Source: Gnetum montanum (lineage: Eukaryota; Streptophyta; Gnetopsida; Gnetales; Gnetaceae). From it: DNA of 64,000 nt. This document shows, piece after piece, positions 57,025 to 64,000 of this stretch (position 1 is the first letter of the stretch; every line of letters begins with the position of its first letter). The notes beneath the pieces were generated by a model. That model was not told where the DNA came from and did not search any database. It saw only the letters and a list, made by a program, of their open reading frames with translations. The stretch spans positions 649,989 through 713,988 of the forward strand of contig MNCI01023302.1 of assembly GCA_015680685.1 (NCBI GenBank), read 5' to 3'. The translations under genes and the position numbers were made by a program.

Positions 57025-57430
57025 TTTTTAAGAGTTAATTAAGGATGAAAAGATTAAGTTTTTTATTGATAGTGATGTAAGCAATAATTTTATTTTACCA
57101 ACTCTACTTAATACATTAAATCTAACCCTACCTTCTAAGAAAGTTGTTAAAGTGAAACTTGTAAATGGAATGACGATGAGTAAGCATACCATGTATTGTG
57201 AAATTAACTTTTTTCTTTAAGAAATTCCTTTTATTGGTGAATTTTTTGAATTTGAATCAAGAGATGTTGATGCAATTTTAGGAATGTCTTTCCTATAAAT
57301 TTTCAATTTTATTGTCCATTTTAGAACCCATGTTTCGAAAGTGCCAACCTTTGATGAAGTCAAGGTTATAAGGAGGGTAGGAATAGCAAAGCAATTCATA
57401 CCATAATTATTAAATAAGCCAAGAGACTAT
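57025..57430 (+). pseudogene. Retropepsin, Ty3/gypsy relic F
   Basis: FFIDSDVSNNFI (about 57058-57095) stands where FIDSGA(S/T)HNFI is expected, so the D-S-G has become D-S-D. Then LPSKKVVKVKLVNGM and DAILGMSFL (about 57270), the second protease block of chromovirus-type elements. Stops separate the pieces. Confidence 0.75.
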
Positions 57431-57699
57431 TTTAAAAAGGTGCTACTATGTTTGTTGTGAAAGTAATTCAACCCCCAAAATCTTCGACTATTACAATTTC
57501 AAAAGAAGTCAAGGTGTATGATAATTTAATATTCGATGAAACCAGAAAATTATCATCTAAAAGAACTATGGAGCATGTAATTAACATTTTACCAAGTACA
57601 TAACTAGTCTTAAAAGCCTCGTATAGGTTTTCCATAGCAAAAATAAGATAATTGAAGGTACAACTGTATAAATTATTAAAGGAACAAGAAATACATCCT

Positions 57700-58451
57700 A
57701 GTGTTTCACCTTGGGGAGTACTAGTCCTATTCATCAAAAAGAAGGATAGTACCCTAAGGTTATCTATCAATTATTAGATGTTAAATAAATTAATAATCAA
57801 AAATAGCTACCCCTTTCCTAGGATAGATTACCTATTCAATCAACTTATGGGAGCATGCTACTTTTTCAAGATTGATATAAAATTTGGTTATCATCAAATA
57901 AGAATTAAAGATAAAGATATTAAGAAAACTACTTCTAGAACTAGGTACAAACTATGTGAATTTGTTATGATCCCATTTGAATTGACTAATGCACCTGTAA
58001 TGTTTATAGTCTTAATGAATAATATGTTTCTAGAATACCTTGATAAATTTGGTATTGTATTCATGGAAAATATACTTATTTATTCCAAGGAAAGGGAGGA
58101 ATATGTGAAACATTTGAAGACTACCATAAAAATCTTTAAACAAAGTCATATAAAAGCAAAGCTAGTTATGAGTTCTTTAAGAAATAAGTATTGTATTTGG
58201 ATCATATCATATCTAAATAATGATTACAAGTAGATCTATCTACAATGAGTGCAGTCGGAGAACGGCCACTACCTAAGGATGCTACTACCATTCGTAGTTT
58301 TTTAGGTTTAATATGATTTTATTATCACTTTATTAAAGATTATTCTACTCTTGTAGCTCCACTAACTAATCTCTTGCAAGAAAACCATGTGTTTAAATTT
58401 AATGAAAGATGCAGGAAAGTATTTCTAAGATTAAAAAGGCTATTAACAATG
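57700..58451 (+). pseudogene. Reverse transcriptase, Ty3/gypsy relic F (cut by element C)
   Basis: WGVLVLFIKKKDSTLRLSINY, then LIIKNSYPFPRIDYLFNQLMGACYFFKIDIKFGYHQIRIK, TNAPVMFIVLMNNMF and IVFMENILIYSK: the normal chromovirus-like RT order, but the catalytic FIDD has become FMEN, so it is dead. Then VGERPLPKDATTIRSFLGL and HVFKFNERC lead into RNase H, where the sequence stops at 58451 at the insertion of element C. The rest should lie right of C, outside the window. Confidence 0.88.
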
Positions 58452-59333
58452 TGATGAATCATGGTTTTCTAGGCCCCTATATCAGATCCTCAATATCAGG
58501 TACACAATATCGCAGCCTAGGTAACGATATCAAATACATGATATCATGATTTCTGTGTTGGCCTATAAATACAACATTCGGGCACATAGGAAAGAAGTGT
58601 TTTTTGGTGAATTCTTAAGATAGAGTCTTTTTGTAATTTTTCAATTAATTTTTATTCTTTCCCCAATGCATGCTTGCAGTGTGATGATTGGAATTGTACA
58701 GAAACTTTATTCGAGTGTGACGTACTTGGACACGCACATGATCGGCAATAAAGATTGAGATTACTCTATCATTGCAGCATTCACTTAACATTTAATTACT
58801 TCATTGGTTAATTGTTATTTATTATTTTCTTTGTTAATATTTCTTTATCATCGTTTACCATTCTTGTTGTTAAATGTGAAATGAGTACAGCTTAATCACG
58901 ACAGCTTAATCATGAAAAAATAAAGTGTAACTACTTGGTAACCTACTAGTGTATCTAGGAGTGCTCAAGTCATGTGTGCTTGGTAATCCCAAAAGTAGTA
59001 CACGAGGTCCAAGATGTGCATGGATGATTAAGGAAGGATGCCCATCACACTTAGGCTAGTTTAGAATCTACTTCTTATTTCCCATTAGCTTAAATCAAGA
59101 TTGTTTCCCATCGTCTCTAGGAGTAGCATTAGTTTAGGATCCCATCATTCATCTCACTCTAGACTAAACCATATGTGACAAAGAAAATACTAATCCAACT
59201 GGGAAGACAACGAACTGCAATCAACATATAACTATCTAGATACCACAACTAGTCCATCTGCGAAGTTCAACCAGATCGTGCGTACACACTCGTATTCGTA
59301 TGGTTGAGTGTAGGGGTATCTTACCACTCATCA
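58452..59333 (+). repeat. 5' LTR of element C
   Basis: 882 bp, TGATGAATCATGG to CACTCATCA. U3 has four or more ATATC/GATATC words (58497-58550), then CCTATAAATACAAC as promoter (about 58561). Later blocks TTGGTAATCCC, AACTGGGAAGACAA, GAGTGTAGGGGTATCTTACC match the LTRs of A, B and E. The end matches the B LTR reversed. Confidence 0.9.
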
Positions 59334-59334
59334 T

Positions 59335-59352
59335 TGGCACCGTTGTCAGGGA
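59335..59352 (+). promoter_or_regulatory. Primer binding site, element C
   Basis: TGGCACCGTTGTCAGGGA, one base after the LTR; three differences from TGGCGCCGTTGCCGGGGA (tRNA-Asp type). Best preserved PBS of this family here. Confidence 0.85.
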
Positions 59353-59466
59353 TAGTGCTAGTTATTTAGATTAGTTACATCATCCAAGATTGATGTAACG
59401 AAGCCTTAATGATATATCTTTTAGAAAGAAAGTAATTGCAAATAAGTCACACACAATTCACAACAA

Positions 59467-61765
59467 TGTCTCTCTCACAAGACTATGATAACGCAACAAC
59501 TAGTGAGGCAATTCATTAGAGAACCAATGAAATATACGATGATGAAGATGAATTTTGGAGTACTCAATCTTATGCAGGGGTCTCCTATGTTCATGAACAC
59601 CCCAACGGTACTCAAGGACTCTTGTCATCCAACTCTGACACCTCTAGTGAGGATGGGACATCCCATAGAATGAGGGGGCCTGTAAGGCCTAGGACCTCCT
59701 CAATGGTCAACAGGAATTTATCTAGGGATGATTGGGAGACTTACAAAAGTCATGATGAGTCTTCTAGTTCTCTCTTCCTCTAGTTCTTCGATATCATGTC
59801 GTGACATGGATGACCATCTCTTAAGGGGTTGATGTGGAAATAAAAATTGAGCCCATAGGCAAAGTTAGGAATGCCAACATGAATGAAGACAACATTGTCC
59901 CAACTCAAAAATTCATAACCTACCTAGTGACGATGAACCCCTACTAGCCACTAAGAGCCTAATGCACATACAAGAGGTTGTTTGAATATCTCATAGGCAT
60001 CGTAAGGAAAGCCATCTACCTAGGCTTGATTTAAATAACTTTTCCAAGTTTTCAGGAGGCTATGATTTAGATCCACAACATCATTTACAAGCCTTCCATG
60101 ATGCCTATATATGGAAAAATATTGATGATGGATGGTAAAAAATTAATCTCTTTCCTATGACACTTGTTAGCCAAGAAAAAGTATGGTACAGGTCTTTAAA
60201 TCCAAAATCAATTCGTAATTGGTCGACAATGGTAGAACTCTTCACTGAAAGATATTAGACCTATGCAAGAGTGTCAGCCTTGAGAAGACAAATCCAAGAG
60301 TGGAAACAAGGGCAACACGAACCCATGAACATGGCCTTAGAAAGATACTATTCATTGTTAAACAATTGCCAAGGTCATGGGTTCTCTGAGGAAAGGCTAA
60401 TGTATCACATCATGGATGGGCTTCGTAATAAAACAAGGGAGACCCTAGAGATGTATGCCCCAAGTCAACTATATGAACTATGAACCCACCAATTCAAAGA
60501 TCTTATCAGGTGGGTAGCAAAAGAAGAAGGAGAAATAACCAAATGGGAGAATGTTGAAAGCTCTCTATAATCATGAAGAGGAGAAATCAACTCACCTCAA
60601 GGAGGTGGAATCATCTTTGCCAATACTACAATCACTGGAGGAAATTGAGGCAAAGATCAATAAGATGACAAAATGGGTACATGAAAAATGTGGAAAATAT
60701 ACCAACATTATTATTGGAGGAATCATGCCAAACCAAGAAATAGGATAGAACACCACTAGACAATCGGGAAGAAGGGTTGAATAAAATAAGGATAGGCACT
60801 CAACTACAAATCATATGTACCAATGTGATGTTTGCCTGTATGATCATCCCAAAGGTCAATGCTCAATCTTGTCACATTTACATGAGCATTGGGAAGGAAT
60901 GTTACATCCAAATTTTGTACAAAAATACCAGGTTCAACCATAGTGGAAAAAACCCCAGTCGTAGGGGAGGCCACCATCAAACGGGTCACACCCTTCATAC
61001 CATCTAAACCCAAGTGCTTATTATGTTTAGCATCCTATTTTCCCAACTGTGTCAACATCCTCTACTTCACCTCATCATTATCATTCTCCTTAGTACTATC
61101 AACTCATGTCCTCTCCAACAAGATCACCACCTCATGTTCCTTACACTTCTCCTCGCCCTCAGTATTCTCATCCTTCACTTCCTTTCACATCACCACCAGT
61201 TGTGCCAAAATTTTTTGTACAACAGCACCAACCCATGAACATTACTTGTGTTGCTACTGGCAACAGTAATGAAGGTCCTTCACAACATCAAAAGCATCCT
61301 TTCTTTAGGCATGACCGTAGAAAGAGACAACATGGTTCTGAAACCACTACATCCACCAACTCAGCACAAGTTCAATGTTGTGATGCATCTACCTCCTCAA
61401 ACTTAACACCTCCTATTACCTTATCCAGGCCACCAATCAAGACTCCAACAACCATGTGGCCCAATTAATATAACCATGTAGGAAGACATATCGATCCTTG
61501 CATACCATTTTACGATCATAGGTGCCATAGTGGGTCAACTCCTTATCACATGACCACATCTTATAATCTACCCCACTATGCCAATTTTAACCAAGTGTGT
61601 GCACCCCATTTTGGGTACATTCCAACCACCACATCCAAAGGCACCCAATTGTTTGGATATGACCAGACCCCAATATTTCCAACATGCCTGGATCCAAAGT
61701 TTCCATTTATTAATTCTAGCCATACTCAAAGGAATAGTTATTGGGAATATCCTCCATTCTAACAA
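59467..61765 (+). pseudogene. gag, element C
   Basis: Starts MSLSQDYDNATT at 59467. The capsid block reads FSGGYDLDPQHHLQAFHDA (60053-60110), WSTMVELFTERY and QEWKQGQHEPMNMALERYYSLLNNCQGHGFSEERLMYHIMDGL (60286-60425), the last being the most complete example of the family's capsid core. YDHPKGQC follows at about 60840 as in A and B. The C-terminal part is Pro/Thr/Tyr-rich (61100-61760). About ten stops, many TAG, and several frameshifts. Confidence 0.85.
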
Positions 61766-63140
61766 GTAGAATTAGTAAATGTTTTTTCTTTTCTTTGATT
61801 TTACAATTTTTTGTTTTCAATTTCTTCATTTTCAATTTTTTGTTTTATCTTTTTAAGGGTAATCTCATCAATGAATAAAATACTCATGTGACCTGTTGGT
61901 TGAGGTGTTGTTCTATGTTATTGAGTCACAAGGGACTAATTATTTGGACTGTGAGCCCACAACATCCACCCAACCATTCTATTAATAAGAGGTTCTACTC
62001 TAAGTACAATGATATTCTTGTTATCATTACAAATTAAAGTAAATTTGTACTCATTATGCCCAAAGTGAAGAGTAATGAACTAAGAGGGAATGGAAAGGGT
62101 GTGACATCAAGGGGACTTGTGGATTCTCTTTAGTGGTTGTACTAAGATCCTTGTAGATCTAACGAAAAATGGGAGTAAGAGTTGTGAGAAAGGCACTCAA
62201 TAAAGGAACTCAATGCTATTTTGGGAGGTCCCACAGGAAAGAAATGCACCCATGCTTGAAGGTCGATGGCTTCTCTAGATCACTTTTGGAAAAGATAAAG
62301 TGCAAAAAGCATCTGGAAAAAAGAAGAGAGAAGAGAAGAAAGGAAAGCAAGGGAAAAAATAAGAAATGAAGCAGAAAAGAAAAGACTAAGAAAAACATGC
62401 TACAGAATCACTCCTCCCTTGCACAAAATGCCAAGTAATCATACACCTTGCTGTCATGATGCTCTTATGGTTGTCTATCATTGGGATGAAACAATGCGAT
62501 GTCACTGATCAAAGGTATGGACTTGGTCTTGATTTTGGAGCAACAGGCTAATGACACATTAATCATGCCCTACACTCAGGATTCACTATGCCCAAGGTCA
62601 GTTACCTCATGTCCAAATCTCTGTAATCCCTTCTATGATTCATCTCATCTCATTGTCTATGTATTTTTGACTTGTTTCTTGTGTCGCATAGAATTCATAC
62701 CTCATCGCGGTGGTACTTACATGTGTATGTTCTATTGCACTAATGTGGATTACATTTAACCCTTTTAGTACCTATGGACATTTTAAGGTGTGGTTACAAA
62801 AGACCATGATAGGTAGGAACCTACTTTGGGGAGGACCCACTTGCGTAACTTTTGTAATTTGCACTCATTGCACATAATCATACATCATCGTATACCTCCA
62901 AGTATTGCATTGCTACAATAATCTATCCCTTTATCATCATTTTAAATTTCAACATTCCTATGCACCACAACATGTCCTTTTTCCTCATGCTATTCATGAA
63001 TTTCATTATCAAATTCCACTTCATTACACTTTTGGTGCCCTTAGGTCTCTTCGACGTTACCCTAGATCTTTTAAATTAACCTAAAATATTTCATTTTTTA
63101 CCTTGGAAATTCAAAAATTCATCGATTTTTCCAAGTACCC
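61766..63140 (+). other. 3' untranslated region of element C
   Basis: T-rich start (61775-61855), then blocks shared with A and B: AAAGGGTGTGACATCAAGGGG (62096), GATGTCACTGATC...TTTGGAGCAACAGGCTAATGACACATTAA (62490-62560, compare the reverse of B 18180-18240), GGGGAGGACCCACTTGC (62835). A short Lys/Arg-rich ORF at 62169-62369 is compositional. Confidence 0.6.
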
Positions 63141-63144
63141 TATT

Positions 63145-63250
63145 TTCAAAGAGACATAATATCGGGTACCTGATATTGGGTCTGACACTATATTGAGTCT
63201 GCACTATCAGGTACACGATATCGCATCTACAAAAACTATATATATGAAAC
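63145..63250 (+). repeat. LTR-like U3/promoter sequence
   Basis: AATATCGGGTACCTGATATT, CTATATTGAGTC and TATCAGGTACACGATATCGC resemble the U3 of C's LTR (AATATCAGGTACACAATATCGC), followed by ACTATATATATGAA. Downstream the similarity stops. It may be the start of C's 3' LTR after divergence or another family's LTR. Confidence 0.35.
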
Positions 63251-63252
63251 CA

Positions 63253-63272
63253 CCCCCCCCCCCCCCCCCCCC
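63253..63272 (+). repeat. Run of 20 C
   Basis: Uninterrupted cytosine homopolymer just after the TATA-like site; its length may be inexact for technical reasons. Confidence 0.9.
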
Positions 63273-63474
63273 AGTGCATGTCAATGTCATTTTTCGTTGT
63301 TCATGCGAGGGGAGTTATTGAAATTTTCTTCAACGAATTTTCTAGCTTGCATACCTATCATTCAAACATCAATAACTTATTGTGCCAACGTGCTAGAATC
63401 GCGTCTACAAGCTAATGATCAATAACTCCAATTTCTAGCTGTGCCAACGTGCTAGAATCCTGGGGTACACCAAT

Positions 63475-64000
63475 GATGTCCCCAGAAAGGCTCAAAATGC
63501 TTCATTTTTTAAAATACTAAAGCCATAAAACCCAAGGAAAAATACTAGTGAGACACTAGATCCCAAGCAAGAATAGACAATGGGGCCCACTACACCTCAA
63601 ACTACAAAGCCCAGTTAACAACAAGAAGCAGGGCCCAACACACAACCTATAGGCCAATAAGACCAACCGCCACCATCACTGCAAGACTATCAACCATCGA
63701 TGAGCCATCTCAGGGCCATCCTTGAATCGGTTATTTGGGGATGTTGTGATGAGGCAAATCTCTTCAGGCTCATTGACAATGTGATATGATCCACAATCTC
63801 GATTGATCACGCATAAGGTGAGATGTCCATCCAAATAGGAGGAGGAGAATCACACTAGTCACAACAGATCTTTGGAAATGCTGCATCTTTTCGGGTGTAA
63901 TTAGAAACTGGTGAAGGTGCCACAGTAGTGGTCATGTAGCACCAGGATGCAACAAAGCAGTAGAAGTGGTCACAGACCACATCAAAGAATCATTTAATGT
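63475..64000 (+). pseudogene. TAG-riddled ORF at right edge, unknown
   Basis: A single frame gives AQNASFFKILKP, GPTTPQTTKPS, SMSHLRAILESVIWGCCDEANLFRLIDNVI, QIFGNAASF and GATVVVM, interrupted by about ten TAGs and one TGA. It is Gln/Thr/Pro-rich, then helical. No stop other than these and no frameshift in over 500 bp. Continues beyond the window. Could be gag or an accessory ORF of an element whose LTR is at about 63145-63470. Confidence 0.45.

Larger units (their letters stand above)
58452..63140 (+). mobile_element. Element C: pol-less Athila-like element, right end not found
   Basis: Plus-strand relative of A and B: 5' LTR 58452-59333, PBS, gag (59467 to about 61765), then directly the 3' untranslated region homologous to A and B (AGGGTGTGACATCAAGGGGAC at about 62096; GGGGAGGACCCACTTGCG at about 62835). 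Protease, RT, RNase H and integrase are all missing. The left flank is CAATG (58447-58451). The 3' LTR was not identified, so the end given is only a lower bound. Confidence 0.75.

Overview
This window looks like nuclear DNA of a land plant with a large, repeat-filled genome; a gymnosperm would fit, but the sequence does not prove it. The evidence is nested LTR retrotransposons of plant type (Athila/Tat-like Ty3/gypsy and Ty1/copia), a plant-type nuclear tRNA-Phe sequence, AT-rich intergenic DNA and one 793-base assembly gap. I found no intact host protein gene. Almost every coding region is a retroelement ORF broken by stops and frameshifts, and the stops are mostly TAG where CAG (Gln) is expected.

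Layout, left to right. 1-24190: a degraded element E (+ strand) carries a long coiled-coil ORF and a 3' LTR. Element A (945-14282, - strand, Athila-like, target duplication CTAGT) lies inside its ORF, and element B (16380-23422, - strand, target duplication AATGG) lies inside its 3' LTR. Element A holds a second, inverted copy of the same coiled-coil ORF (about 1875-4780) preceded by its own LTR-like sequence. 24410-28121: a decayed copia element D (- strand). 29429-46519: copia element K (- strand, target duplication CCTTA). Its leader is split by R (35194-46113, + strand, target duplication ATCAC), a large non-autonomous Ty3/gypsy-like element with 2.5-2.8 kb LTRs built around a 181-bp tandem array, a gag-protease ORF and no reverse transcriptase or integrase.

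46520-56900 is mostly gene-poor DNA with a tRNA-Phe (GAA) sequence that is probably a pseudogene, some short tandem repeats and a coiled-coil ORF relic. 56900-58451 is a Ty3/gypsy protease-RT relic (F) interrupted by element C (58452 onward, + strand), a relative of A and B that keeps gag but has lost pol. The right edge starts another TAG-riddled ORF.

A, B, C and E share LTR ends, and A, B and C share a tRNA-Asp-like primer site and a gag with a C..DHPKG.C motif. B and C lost pol separately, so they and E could only have moved with enzymes supplied in trans, for example by A-type relatives. The most unusual items are the coiled-coil ORF family (two diverged copies), the LTR-borne 181-bp array (LTRs differing by exactly two monomers), and a regular array of small hairpins in R's 3' untranslated region whose loops are conserved while the stems differ. 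All coordinates and counts were read by eye; nothing was searched or aligned by computer.
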